Positions 18,760 through 26,954 of a DNA stretch of 64,000 nt are shown here, piece by piece. Numbering within the stretch: the first letter of the stretch is position 1; each line of letters starts with the position of its first letter. Location of the stretch: contig JACPNZ010000041.1 of NCBI GenBank assembly GCA_016185245.1, positions 124,001 through 188,000 on the forward strand, written 5' to 3'. The notes below the pieces were generated by a model, which was not told the origin of the DNA, ran no database searches, and worked only from the letters and a program-made list of their open reading frames with translations. The translations under genes were made by a program, and so were the position numbers. Source of the stretch: Hyphomicrobiales bacterium (GTDB lineage Bacteria > Pseudomonadota > Alphaproteobacteria > Rhizobiales > Aestuariivirgaceae).

Positions 18760-18837
18760 TGCCTTGCCGCCAGCCCCGGGCTCGGGCAAAAGTACCGGCA
18801 AAGCTTGCCGTCGATTGTGGGGATTCGCGTTGCGCTC

Positions 18838-19320
18838 ATGACCAGGCCACTTCGTGTCAAGGCTTCTATGTGGCTGGTTGCCGGCCTGTGCGCAACCCTC
18901 GTCACCGCCTGCTCGCCGACCGTCGATCGCCGCGGCTATATCGCCAAGCCCGGCGCCTTTGACCAGATCGGCAACGGCATGGCAAAGTCGGAAGTCGAGG
19001 CAATGCTGGGCTCGCCGTCGACCACGGCCAGCATCAAGTTCGCCGGCGACAGCTACTACTACATTACCAGCATCACCGAGAACCGGCCGGTGTTCGGACC
19101 CAAGGAAATCAACCGCGAGGTGATCGCCATCCGCTTCGACCAGGCCGACCGGGTGCAGAGCTTCGGCCAGTACGGTCTCGAGGACGGGCGCGTCATCGAC
19201 GTAAATTCCCGCACTACGCCGGTGGTCGGCGAAGACCTCAGCATCCTGCAGCGTATTTTCCGCGGCCTCCTCAATTCCAACGCCGGACCGTCCGGACCGG
19301 TTCTCAACCGGAAATTCTAG
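18838..19320 (+). CDS. bamE: Outer-membrane protein assembly factor BamE (SmpA/OmlA)
   Basis: The 160-residue lipoprotein has a signal peptide ending LVTAC, so Cys is the lipidation site. It has the BamE fold: GYIAKPGAFDQIGNGMAKSE, then VEAMLGSPSTTASIKFAGD, with DSYYYITSITENRPVF as the beta strands. It is a subunit of the BAM complex that inserts beta-barrels in the outer membrane. The C-terminal extension (about 30 residues, VGEDLSILQRIFRGLLN) is a common alphaproteobacterial feature. The gene is divergent from the cytochrome chaperone gene and is followed at once by a palindromic repeat. Confidence 0.93.
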   Translation: MTRPLRVKASMWLVAGLCATLVTACSPTVDRRGYIAKPGAFDQIGNGMAKSEVEAMLGSPSTTASIKFAGDSYYYITSITENRPVFGPKEINREVIAIRFDQADRVQSFGQYGLEDGRVIDVNSRTTPVVGEDLSILQRIFRGLLNSNAGPSGPVLNRKF

Positions 19321-19365
19321 CGCAACGGGCCATCAAGTGGAATCACTTGATGGCGAAAAGTTGCG
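19321..19365. repeat. Palindromic intergenic repeat, copy B, first hairpin
   Basis: The hairpin begins directly after the bamE stop. The outer arms are CGCAAC and GTTGCG. The inner arms CCATCAAGTG and CACTTGATGG are perfectly complementary around the loop GAAT. The core AAGTGGAATCACTT matches AAGTGGAATCGCTT in copy A at one mismatch, which shows that the two elements are related. Confidence 0.75.
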
Positions 19366-19381
19366 CCAGATTCTCTAGCGT

Positions 19382-19430
19382 GAGCATCGGACTATCCCAA
19401 AAGTGGTGTCCACTTTTGGGTCCGATGCTC
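19382..19430. repeat. Palindromic intergenic repeat, copy B, second hairpin
   Basis: A near-perfect inverted repeat. The outer arms GAGCATCGGA and TCCGATGCTC pair fully. The inner arms CCCAAAAGTGG and CCACTTTTGGG pair fully around the three-base loop TGT. It mirrors the second hairpin of copy A in having AAAGTG/CACTT next to the loop. It could also end bamE transcription, though it has no T-tract. Confidence 0.75.
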
Positions 19431-19513
19431 TAGGCGGCTGGCCGCGGGCATCGTGCACGGGCCCAAGTTGGTCCTTGCCCGCCGGCGCTTTAGCCCCTAC
19501 ACACCCGGCTTTG

Positions 19514-20476
19514 ATGACATCGTCGCAGCGCCCCCAGCCGCTCTTCAAGTCCCCGCATCTCCTGTCGATCGGGGATATCTCCCCGTTCGAAATCGTCGCC
19601 CTCCTCGATCTCGCCGACACCTATGTCGAGGTGAGCCGCCAGATCGACAAGCGCCACGCCGTCCTGTCGGGCCGCACCCAGGTCAATCTGTTCTTCGAGG
19701 CCTCGACCCGCACCCAGAGTTCATTCGAGATCGCCGGCAAAAGGCTGGGGGCCGACGTCATGAACATGGCGGTCGCCTCCTCGGCCATCGCCAAGGGCGA
19801 GACGGTACTCGACACGGCGATGACCATCAACGCCATGCATCCGGATTTCCTGGTGGTGCGCCATCCATCGTCCGGTGCCGTCGAACTGCTCGCCCAGAAG
19901 GTCGGCTGCGCGGTGATCAACGCCGGCGACGGCCAGCATGAGCATCCGAGCCAGGCGCTGCTCGATGCCCTCACCATCCGCCGCCGCAAGGGCCGCCTCG
20001 AAGGGTTGACCGTGGCGATCTGCGGCGACGTGCTGCATTCGCGCGTCGCCCGTTCCAATATCCACTTGCTCACCAAGCTCGGCGCCAGGGTCCGCGTCGT
20101 CGCACCCTCGACGCTCTTGCCCACCGGCATCGGCAATTTCGGCGTCGAGGTTCACCGCACCATGGCCAAAGGCCTGGCCGGCGCCGACGTGGTGATGATG
20201 CTGCGCCTGCAGCTCGAGCGCATGACCGGCGCCTTCGTGCCGTCAAGCCGGGAGTATTACCGCTTCTTCGGCCTCAACGAGGAGAAGCTGCGGCTGGCCA
20301 AGCCCGATGCTCTGGTGATGCATCCGGGACCGATGAACCGCGGCATCGAAATCGACTCGAGCGTCGCCGACGGCGTCCAGTCGGTAATCCGCGAACAGGT
20401 GGAGATGGGGGTGGCGGTGCGCATGGCGGTCCTCGACGCCCTCTCCCGCAATATGCCGGGCGGAGGCAACGGATGA
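19514..20476 (+). CDS. pyrB: Aspartate carbamoyltransferase catalytic subunit
   Basis: This 320-residue enzyme catalyses the first committed step of pyrimidine synthesis. The carbamoyl-phosphate loop [15 protein letters not shown], the [18 protein letters not shown] segment and [13 protein letters not shown] are all present. I chose the ATG that begins MTSSQRPQP, since the open frame upstream is low-complexity sequence next to the repeat. The stop overlaps the ATG of the dihydroorotase-like gene (ATGA), which suggests coupled translation and a PyrB-partner complex. No pyrI regulatory subunit is adjacent. Confidence 0.95.
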   Translation: MTSSQRPQPLFKSPHLLSIGDISPFEIVALLDLADTYVEVSRQIDKRHAVLSGRTQVNLFFEASTRTQSSFEIAGKRLGADVMNMAVASSAIAKGETVLDTAMTINAMHPDFLVVRHPSSGAVELLAQKVGCAVINAGDGQHEHPSQALLDALTIRRRKGRLEGLTVAICGDVLHSRVARSNIHLLTKLGARVRVVAPSTLLPTGIGNFGVEVHRTMAKGLAGADVVMMLRLQLERMTGAFVPSSREYYRFFGLNEEKLRLAKPDALVMHPGPMNRGIEIDSSVADGVQSVIREQVEMGVAVRMAVLDALSRNMPGGGNG

Positions 20477-21789
20477 TCGGGCCCTCCTCCCAGCCCGCGA
20501 GTTCGCGCCGCGCCTATGTCAATGCCGACATCGTGGCGCCGGCCCAGGGCCTTTCCGGCCGCGGCGGCGTGCTGATCGAGGATGGCTGGATTCTGGCGGC
20601 GGGCCCGAAGGTGACGCGCGAAACCGTAGGCAGCGGCGCGGCCGTCATCGACTGTGCCGGCCTCACCCTCATTCCCGGCCTGATCGACATGCGGGTGTTC
20701 ACCGGCGAACCCGGCACCGAATACCGCGAGACCCTGGCGAGCGCTTCGGAAGCCGCCGCTGCCGGAGGTGTGACCACCATGATCGTCATGCCCAACACTC
20801 TGCCGGTCATCGACGATGCGGCGATCGTCGATTTCATCCTGAGAAGGGCCCGCGATACGGCGCTTGTCCGCGTCGCCCCCATGGCGGCGATCACCAAGGG
20901 GCTGGCCGGCGAGGCGATGACCGAGATCGGCGCCCTCAAGGAGGCGGGAGCCGTGGCGGTGACCGACGGCACCCGTGGCGTTGCTAGTGCCAATTTGTTG
21001 CGCCGGGCCATGACCTATGCCGGCGACTTCGACATGCTGGTGGTGCAGCACGTCGAGGAGCCGACGCTTGCCACCGGTGTGATGAACGCCAGCGAGATCG
21101 CCGGCCGGCTGGGGCTTGCCGGCATTCCCGCCATGGCCGAGGTGATTATGCTGGAGCGCGACCTGCGCCTCGTCGAGTTGACCGGCGCCCGCTACCACGC
21201 CGCCCAGATCTCGTGCCGCCATTCGCTCGAGGTGATGCGCGCCGCCAAGGCCCGGGGCTTGCCCGTCACCTGCGGCGTGTCGATCCATCATCTGAGCCTC
21301 AACGAGAACGATATCGGCGCCTATCGCACCTTCGCCAAGCTGTCGCCGCCGCTTCGTGGCGAGGACGACCGCCGTGCCCTGGTCGAAGGGCTGGCCGACG
21401 GCACGATCGACGTCATCGTCTCGGGCCACGACCCGCAGAGTGCCGATACCAAGCGCCTGCCCTTCGCCGAGGCCGCCTTCGGGGCCATCGGCCTGGACAC
21501 CATGTTGTCGGCAGCTCTTGGTCTATATCATAATGAAAACATGCCATTAGCGCGCCTCATTGAAGCGATGTCTTCAAAACCGGCGGAGATTCTCCGGCTC
21601 GATACTGGACGGCTGGAAGCGGGCGCGCCCGCCGACTTCGCCCTGGTCTACCTCACCCGCTCCTGGACCGTCGAAGACGAAGTGCTGCGTTCGCGCTCCA
21701 AGAATTCGCCCTTCGAGCATCGCACCCTCGAGGGCCGGGCCGTCGAGACCGTCGTTGCCGGCCGCAGCGTTTACACTTACCCTCGCTGA
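20473..21789 (+). CDS. pyrC: Dihydroorotase-like protein, probably non-catalytic (PyrC'/PyrX type)
   Basis: This 438-residue amidohydrolase-fold protein would be named dihydroorotase by similarity. The active-site residues are altered. The metal-binding HxH after PGLID is replaced by R-V-F ([14 protein letters not shown], residues 74-76). The catalytic aspartate motif normally read as TDHAPH is SGHDPQ. Known bacterial PyrB enzymes of this class pair with an inactive dihydroorotase that is needed for the ATCase assembly; the four-base overlap with pyrB fits that role. An active PyrC would then be encoded elsewhere. The gene is followed 19 bases later by plsY. Confidence 0.88.
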   Translation: MIGPSSQPASSRRAYVNADIVAPAQGLSGRGGVLIEDGWILAAGPKVTRETVGSGAAVIDCAGLTLIPGLIDMRVFTGEPGTEYRETLASASEAAAAGGVTTMIVMPNTLPVIDDAAIVDFILRRARDTALVRVAPMAAITKGLAGEAMTEIGALKEAGAVAVTDGTRGVASANLLRRAMTYAGDFDMLVVQHVEEPTLATGVMNASEIAGRLGLAGIPAMAEVIMLERDLRLVELTGARYHAAQISCRHSLEVMRAAKARGLPVTCGVSIHHLSLNENDIGAYRTFAKLSPPLRGEDDRRALVEGLADGTIDVIVSGHDPQSADTKRLPFAEAAFGAIGLDTMLSAALGLYHNENMPLARLIEAMSSKPAEILRLDTGRLEAGAPADFALVYLTRSWTVEDEVLRSRSKNSPFEHRTLEGRAVETVVAGRSVYTYPR

Positions 21790-21808
21790 GCCAGCACAGG
21801 GAGGGAAG

Positions 21809-22408
21809 GTGAGCGGATTGCAGATGATCGTGGCCCTGGGGATCGGCTATCTCTCCGGCGCCATTCCCTTCGGCCTCATTCTCACCAAGTCGGCGGGCTT
21901 GGGCGACGTGCGGCGGATCGGCTCCGGCAACATCGGCGCCACAAATGTTCTACGCACCGGCAACAAGACGGTCGCCGCCCTGACCCTCGTCTGCGATGCC
22001 CTGAAGGGCACCATACCGGTGGTGCTGATGGGCTGGCTTTATGGCGGCGAGGCCGCTATTCTCGCCGGTCTTGCCGCCTTCTTCGGTCATCTCTTTCCCC
22101 TGTGGCTCAAATTCAAGGGCGGCAAGGGCGTTGCCACCAACATCGGCGTGCTGTTCGGCCTGTTCTGGCCGTTGGGCGCGATCTTCCTCGCCGTGTGGCT
22201 GGCCATGGCTTTCATCTTCCGCATCTCATCGCTTTCGGCCCTGACGGCGAGCCTGCTCACTCCCTTGTGGGCCTATCTCCTCGGACGCAGCGATCTCCTG
22301 TTGCCCGCGGTCATTCTTGGAGCCGCCATCTGGTTCACCCACCGCGCCAATATCGCGCGATTGCTCAAGGGCGAGGAGCCGAAGATCAGCCTGGCGAATA
22401 AAACCTGA
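21809..22408 (+). CDS. plsY: Acyl-phosphate:glycerol-3-phosphate acyltransferase
   Basis: This 199-residue inner-membrane enzyme uses acyl-phosphate from PlsX to acylate glycerol-3-phosphate. The three PlsY motifs are visible: [15 protein letters not shown] with [35 protein letters not shown], and the C-terminal [16 protein letters not shown]. The start is a GTG behind GAGGGAAG; a TTG and an ATG follow within 15 bases. The TGA overlaps the dprA ATG (TGATG). Confidence 0.94.
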   Translation: MSGLQMIVALGIGYLSGAIPFGLILTKSAGLGDVRRIGSGNIGATNVLRTGNKTVAALTLVCDALKGTIPVVLMGWLYGGEAAILAGLAAFFGHLFPLWLKFKGGKGVATNIGVLFGLFWPLGAIFLAVWLAMAFIFRISSLSALTASLLTPLWAYLLGRSDLLLPAVILGAAIWFTHRANIARLLKGEEPKISLANKT

Positions 22409-23499
22409 TGAAGCGCGAGCTTTCACCCCACGAGCGCCGCGACTGGCTGCGCCTCAGCCTCAGCGAGAATGTCGGCCCGATAACCTTCCGTACACTGATT
22501 GCCCGCTGCGGCAGCGCCGCCAAGGCCATTGCCGCCCTGCCGGTGCTGTCGCGCCAGGGCGGATTGAGACAACCCTTGCGGCTTTATGGCGAAGCCGAAG
22601 CCGAAGCCGATCTGGCCCGGGCCGAAGCCCTCGGTGCGGCCGCCGTAACCCTCGGCGAGGAGGGATACCCCGATTTCCTCCGCCACATCGACACCTGCCC
22701 GCCGGTCCTGTGGATCAAGGGCGACCGCCAGCTCGTCGATCGTCCCGCCATCGCCATGGTGGGCTCGCGCAATGCCTCGGCGCTCGGCCTCAAATTCACC
22801 CGCATGCTGGCGGCGGAACTGGGTGCGGCCGGCTATGTCATCGTCTCGGGGCTGGCCCGCGGCATCGACGCCGCTGCCCATCAGGTAGCCCTGGCCACCG
22901 GCACTGTGGCGGCACTCGCCGGCGGGCTCGATTCGATCTATCCCCCCGAGAACGAGGCGCTGCATGCCATGATCGGCGAACAAGGCCTGCTGGTCAGCGA
23001 AATGAAGCCAGGAACGGTGCCCAGGGCCGAACATTTTCCCCGCCGCAACCGCATCATCTCCGGCATGGCGCGAGCCACCATCGTGGTCGAGGCGGCCCTC
23101 AGGTCGGGCTCGCTCATCACCGCGCGGCTTGCCGCCGAACAGGGCCGCGAAGTTTTCGCGGTTCCCGGTTCGCCGCTCGATCCCCGGGCCGAGGGCACCA
23201 ACCGGCTGATCCGCCAGGGCGCCACTCTGGTCACCTCCGCTGCTGATGTGCTCGAGGCGCTCACCAGCGGATTCTCGCCCGCCACCCAGCAGTTCCTCGA
23301 GCCCGCCGCCGAACCGCCCCGCCCCATCGAGCCCGACGACGGCGAGCGTCGGCGCCTTCTGTCGCCATCGCCGGTCGATAGCGACGATCTTGCCCGCGAG
23401 AGCGGCCTGCATCCGGCGGTGCTGGCGGGCCTTCTCCTGGAACTGGAACTCGCCGGCCGCCTCCTCCGCCATCCGCTGGGGAAGGTATCCTTGACGTAA
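22408..23499 (+). CDS. dprA: DNA-processing protein DprA
   Basis: This 363-residue protein loads RecA on incoming single-stranded DNA during natural transformation. Residues 1-60 are SAM-like. The Rossmann core begins near residue 110 with VGSRNASALGLKFTRMLAAE and continues with VSGLARGIDAAAHQVAL, LAGGLDSIYPPEN, PRRNRIISGMARATIVVEA and VFAVPGSPLDPRAEGTNRLI. A winged-helix C-terminal domain ends the protein. In related genomes dprA is usually followed closely by topA; here about 5.9 kb of other genes lies between them. Confidence 0.94.
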   Translation: MKRELSPHERRDWLRLSLSENVGPITFRTLIARCGSAAKAIAALPVLSRQGGLRQPLRLYGEAEAEADLARAEALGAAAVTLGEEGYPDFLRHIDTCPPVLWIKGDRQLVDRPAIAMVGSRNASALGLKFTRMLAAELGAAGYVIVSGLARGIDAAAHQVALATGTVAALAGGLDSIYPPENEALHAMIGEQGLLVSEMKPGTVPRAEHFPRRNRIISGMARATIVVEAALRSGSLITARLAAEQGREVFAVPGSPLDPRAEGTNRLIRQGATLVTSAADVLEALTSGFSPATQQFLEPAAEPPRPIEPDDGERRRLLSPSPVDSDDLARESGLHPAVLAGLLLELELAGRLLRHPLGKVSLT

Positions 23500-23567
23500 A
23501 TGATCGTTTGCCCGAAGCTCTTCCTCCATCGGTAGTGGCAACCATGTGCCGGGACAGGAGGGTATCC

Positions 23568-23789
23568 ATGCACCGCCTTTCGATTCTTGCCGCGTTTCTG
23601 GCCCTGATGGTGACTCAGGCCGATGCCGCGACAACGAAGAAGACGCCATCGCGTGCCGACTACACCGGCGCCCAGCAGAAGAAAATCTACGAACAGGCGG
23701 TCAAGGCATGCCGTAAGTCGTTCGGCGATCATCTGCATTTCGTCCGCGTCGACTACAAGAAGCGCCAATACGTCTGCTATGCGTATTAG
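23568..23789 (+). CDS. Small secreted basic protein, unknown function
   Basis: This 73-residue ORF starts at an ATG behind a strong AGGAGGG ribosome-binding site. Residues 1-20 are a clean signal peptide ending AQADA-like (VTQADA|ATT). The mature part is about 53 residues, lysine-rich, with two cysteines (48 and 70) that could form one disulfide in the periplasm, and it ends RQYVCYAY. I do not recognise a named domain. It lies 68 bases after dprA and is convergent with the GST gene. Confidence 0.65.
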   Translation: MHRLSILAAFLALMVTQADAATTKKTPSRADYTGAQQKKIYEQAVKACRKSFGDHLHFVRVDYKKRQYVCYAY

Positions 23790-23803
23790 ACGGGCGCTCG
23801 CCG

Positions 23804-24460
23804 TCAATCCACCTCGTCGGATGGGACGATCCAGGTCTCCTGCAACGCGGCCTCCTTCCAGGCTGTGAAGGCCAGAGTCGCCATCACCGCATTCATATAG
23901 TCCCGGCTGTCGCTTGCGACCTCAATCGCATAGGTGTCGAAGCGCGTCGTGACCGGTGCGAACATGGCATCGGCGATCGAGAATTTCCCGAACAGGAAGG
24001 GCCCACCCTTGCCGAACCTTTCGCGGCACTCGCGCCACAGGGCTTCGATGCGCCGGCAGTCACCAACGACCGCATCGTTGATTGCCACCGGCCGCCGCGG
24101 CCTTCTGAGATTCATCGGGCAGGCATTGCGCAGTGCCAGAAAGCCAGCGTGCATTTCGTTCGCCACGGCGCGCGCCATGAGTCGGGCCGAAATGGCCTTT
24201 GGCCATAGATGTTTTTCCGGAAAAACTTCGGCGAGATATTCGAGGATCGCCAGCGATTCCCACACCAGCAACCGGCCATGGCGCAGGACCGGCAGGCGGC
24301 CGGCCCGGGAATGCTCGGCGATCCGCGCCTTGGTGTCGGGCCGGTCGAGCCGGATCACCGTCTCGGTGAACGGAATGCCCGCCATGGTCATCGCGATCCA
24401 CACTCTGAGCGACCACGAGGAATAATTCTTGTTGGCAATGACGAGATGCAGATGATTCAT
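23804..24460 (-). CDS. Glutathione S-transferase family protein
   Basis: The 218-residue cytoplasmic protein has an N-terminal thioredoxin-like domain (LVIANKNYSSWSLRVWIAM, then RLPVLRHGRLLVWESLAIL with the cis-proline and the glutathione ES pair). An all-helical C-terminal domain follows, with LFGKFSIADAMFAPVTTRF. The NKNYSSWS motif places it in the serine-type branch often annotated as glutathione transferase or maleylacetoacetate isomerase-like; the substrate is unknown. Its ATG overlaps the stop of the rhodanese gene (ATGA). Confidence 0.88.
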   Translation of the reverse strand: MNHLHLVIANKNYSSWSLRVWIAMTMAGIPFTETVIRLDRPDTKARIAEHSRAGRLPVLRHGRLLVWESLAILEYLAEVFPEKHLWPKAISARLMARAVANEMHAGFLALRNACPMNLRRPRRPVAINDAVVGDCRRIEALWRECRERFGKGGPFLFGKFSIADAMFAPVTTRFDTYAIEVASDSRDYMNAVMATLAFTAWKEAALQETWIVPSDEVD

Positions 24461-24861
24461 GGCTTGTCGGCCGGCTCGACCGGCCCACCCGCCGCCTTCC
24501 AGGCGGAAAATCCGCCCTTAAGATTGATGACCGGCTTGAGTCCCATGCGCTGCAGAAGGTCGGTCGCCAAGAGCGAGCGCCAGCCGCTGGCGCAGTGGAT
24601 GATGAAGGTCTTCTCCTCGGCGAACACCGGCTTGTGATAGGGGCTTTCCGGGTCGACCCAGAATTCCAGCATGCCGCGCGGCGCATGGAAGGAACCGGGA
24701 ATGCGGCCCTCGCGGGCAATTTCGCGGGGATCGCGGATGTCGACCACCACCACGTCCGGGCGCTGCGCCAGTTTGATCGCCTCGGCGGCCGTCACCGCAT
24801 CAACGCGGGCCTCTGCCTCGGCCATCATTTGCTTGTAACCGTGCATGATCCTCTGAGCCAT
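24457..24861 (-). CDS. Rhodanese-like domain protein
   Basis: The 134-residue product is a single rhodanese domain. It has VVVVDIRDPREIAREGRIPG, then FHAPRGMLEFWVDP, and the active-site loop IHCASGWRSLLATDLL with the catalytic cysteine. It would transfer or carry sulfane sulfur, acceptor unknown. I chose the ATG that begins MAQRIMHGYK, since the codons before it add eight residues without support. It is coupled to the GST gene and lies 60 bases downstream of the MFS gene on the same strand. Confidence 0.88.
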   Translation of the reverse strand: MAQRIMHGYKQMMAEAEARVDAVTAAEAIKLAQRPDVVVVDIRDPREIAREGRIPGSFHAPRGMLEFWVDPESPYHKPVFAEEKTFIIHCASGWRSLLATDLLQRMGLKPVINLKGGFSAWKAAGGPVEPADKP

Positions 24862-24921
24862 CGCCGTCTCCTGGAGCCTGCACAAATTTGCATGAAATGT
24901 TCAACGCCCGTCAAGTGAGGC

Positions 24922-26115
24922 TCACAGGCTGCGCGGCAGGTAGCGCCAGGCAATCGCGCCGGTCACCGCCAGGCCCATGCCGAGGATCACGAACACCGCC
25001 CCGATCGGCAGCCACATCAGTGCGAAGGCGAAGACCAGGGATGGAATGAGCTCGGAGAAATCGATGAAGGTCCGGTAGACCGCCGACATTTGTTGGCGCT
25101 CGTGGGCCCTTACCGCCCGCAAATAAGGAATGCCGCCAACCCCGTCCAGGGCGGAAGCCGCCAGCGACCCGGCGAGCAGGAGCGCGATCGCCACATAGGG
25201 CGCATGGGTTCCGGCAAGGCCTGCCCCCACCGAGGCGAGTGCCGCCAAGGCGAAGGAGCCCGCCACCACCTTGCGCACCCCGTGGCGCCGGGCGATGCGG
25301 CCCGACAGATAGGCCGAGAGCAGTAGGGCCTGGCTGGCCGAGATAACCAGCCCGCTCACCCCCTTGCCGAGCCCGCTCTCGACGATCAGCAGCGGCCCGT
25401 AGATGAAGAAGCTCGACCAGAAGCACGAGCGCCCGAAGGCGACGAGCCAAGCCAGCCGCAGCCGTGGCTGGGCGAGGAAACGCCGGACATTGGCGAAGGG
25501 ACTGAACGGCCGTCGCACATCCTGCAACAGCGGTCGGCGGCGGTCGGAGAGGCGGATGTACCAGAAGACCGCCATCAGCACAGCCAGCGTGACAGCGACC
25601 GCAGCTTGCGGTCCCCATGGTCCGTAGCTCACATAGAGCCAGACGCCGAGGGCGGGCCCCGTCATCCACGAGAAGGTCGACAGGCTAAGCCGCAGGGGCT
25701 CGGCCCACGTCAGATCCTGGCGGCGGATGTGATCGAGGATGTAGAGCTGCAGGGTGACGTTGAAAATCGCCGCTCCGCAATTGCGCAGGAACATGCCGGA
25801 CCATTGGCCGACCACGCTGTGCGAGGCGAGCGACAGGGAGGCCAGCAGCATCAGCCCAGCACCCAGGCTGTAAGCCACCCGCCGGCGCATCCTTCCCAAG
25901 AGCACCGGCAGCAGCAGCGTCACCGCCAGCACCGGGAAGGCAACCGACGTCGACAGCACGCTGACCTTCTGACTGGAGCCCAGGATGTCGTAGGCCTGTA
26001 GCGATATTACGGTTGAATTGAGCGCCCGCGACAGCGACTCGATGGCGAAGATCGCCGCGAAAGTGTAGGCGCCGGCGCGCCGCGGCAGGGTTTGGCTGAG
26101 GGATTCGGCGGCCAT
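24922..26115 (-). CDS. MFS transporter
   Basis: This membrane protein of about 397 residues has 12 predicted helices in two halves. The first half opens with GAYTFAAIFAIESLSRALNS and holds an LLGRMRRRVAYSLGAGLML loop, the usual arginine-rich turn between helices 2 and 3. The second half starts near residue 210 (LAWLVAFGRSCFWSSFFIYG) and has SGRIARRHGVRKVVAGSFAL. The substrate is not predictable. The ATG at 26115 is preferred to a TTG two codons earlier. It diverges from the ChaC gene and heads an MFS-rhodanese-GST run. Confidence 0.87.
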   Translation of the reverse strand: MAAESLSQTLPRRAGAYTFAAIFAIESLSRALNSTVISLQAYDILGSSQKVSVLSTSVAFPVLAVTLLLPVLLGRMRRRVAYSLGAGLMLLASLSLASHSVVGQWSGMFLRNCGAAIFNVTLQLYILDHIRRQDLTWAEPLRLSLSTFSWMTGPALGVWLYVSYGPWGPQAAVAVTLAVLMAVFWYIRLSDRRRPLLQDVRRPFSPFANVRRFLAQPRLRLAWLVAFGRSCFWSSFFIYGPLLIVESGLGKGVSGLVISASQALLLSAYLSGRIARRHGVRKVVAGSFALAALASVGAGLAGTHAPYVAIALLLAGSLAASALDGVGGIPYLRAVRAHERQQMSAVYRTFIDFSELIPSLVFAFALMWLPIGAVFVILGMGLAVTGAIAWRYLPRSL

Positions 26116-26231
26116 GGACAAGTCGAAGCAGCACGAAATTCACGATGCACGCAAGTGCGCCGCAAGGTCGCTCTGGCATGCGGGATGCGCAAGGCTTGCC
26201 GATGGTTTCGCCGCAATGCAATAGTGCCGCC

Positions 26232-26945
26232 ATGCGATCCACCATGCGTCTGACCTCGGCCCATGTGCGGCTGGTCCACCGGGATGTCGTTGACGCCGGC
26301 CCGATCCCTGGCCTGGCGCATTTCACCGACGCCGACTACGAGGCCCATCTCGCCGCCTTCCTGGCGGACCGCCCGGACGGGCCTGTCGGCGTCTTCTGCT
26401 ATGGCTCGCTGATCTGGAAGCCGGCCTTTCCGCCCGCGGCGGTGCGCCGGGCGACGGCGCTGGGCTGGCATCGTTCGTTCTGCCTCCATGCCAGACGCTT
26501 CCGCGGTACTGCGGAAGTTCCGGGACTGATGATGCAGATCGACCGCGGCGGCACCTGCGACGGCGTCGTCCAGGTCATCGACCGGGTGGGCGAGATCGAC
26601 ACCCTGCGCACCCTGTGGCGGCGCGAGATGACGGTGAAGCCCCCGGGCAACTATCCGCGCTGGATCGACATCGAAGCCGAGGGCAGGAATACGCCGGCCA
26701 TCGCCTTCACCGCCAATCCGGACAGCCCCAACTATGCCGGTGACCTCGATACCGACCACATTGCCGAGCGGCTTTCCGAGGCGTGCGGACATTGGGGCAG
26801 CGGGACCGAATACCTGTTCGAGACGATTACCGCCCTGGAGCGCGAAGGCATCCACGATCCCTATCTGTGGGACCTGCAGGAGCGCGTCGCCTGCCTGATC
26901 GAGGCGCGGTTTCCCGGGCTTGCGCCGGCCGAATCCCCGCCCTAA
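26232..26945 (+). CDS. Gamma-glutamylcyclotransferase, ChaC family
   Basis: The 237-residue cytoplasmic enzyme would cleave gamma-glutamyl groups, in the ChaC branch mainly glutathione, to 5-oxoproline. The family motif VGVFCYGSLIWKP near residue 55 is clear. It is followed by the ALGWHRSFCLHARRFRGT strand and the conserved NYAGDLDTDHIAERLSEACG near the C-terminus. A second in-frame ATG at 26244 is an alternative start. It precedes the CDF transporter gene by nine bases. A glutathione transferase is encoded nearby, so glutathione turnover may be a shared theme. Confidence 0.88.
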   Translation: MRSTMRLTSAHVRLVHRDVVDAGPIPGLAHFTDADYEAHLAAFLADRPDGPVGVFCYGSLIWKPAFPPAAVRRATALGWHRSFCLHARRFRGTAEVPGLMMQIDRGGTCDGVVQVIDRVGEIDTLRTLWRREMTVKPPGNYPRWIDIEAEGRNTPAIAFTANPDSPNYAGDLDTDHIAERLSEACGHWGSGTEYLFETITALEREGIHDPYLWDLQERVACLIEARFPGLAPAESPP

Positions 26946-26954
26946 ACCGCCGCC

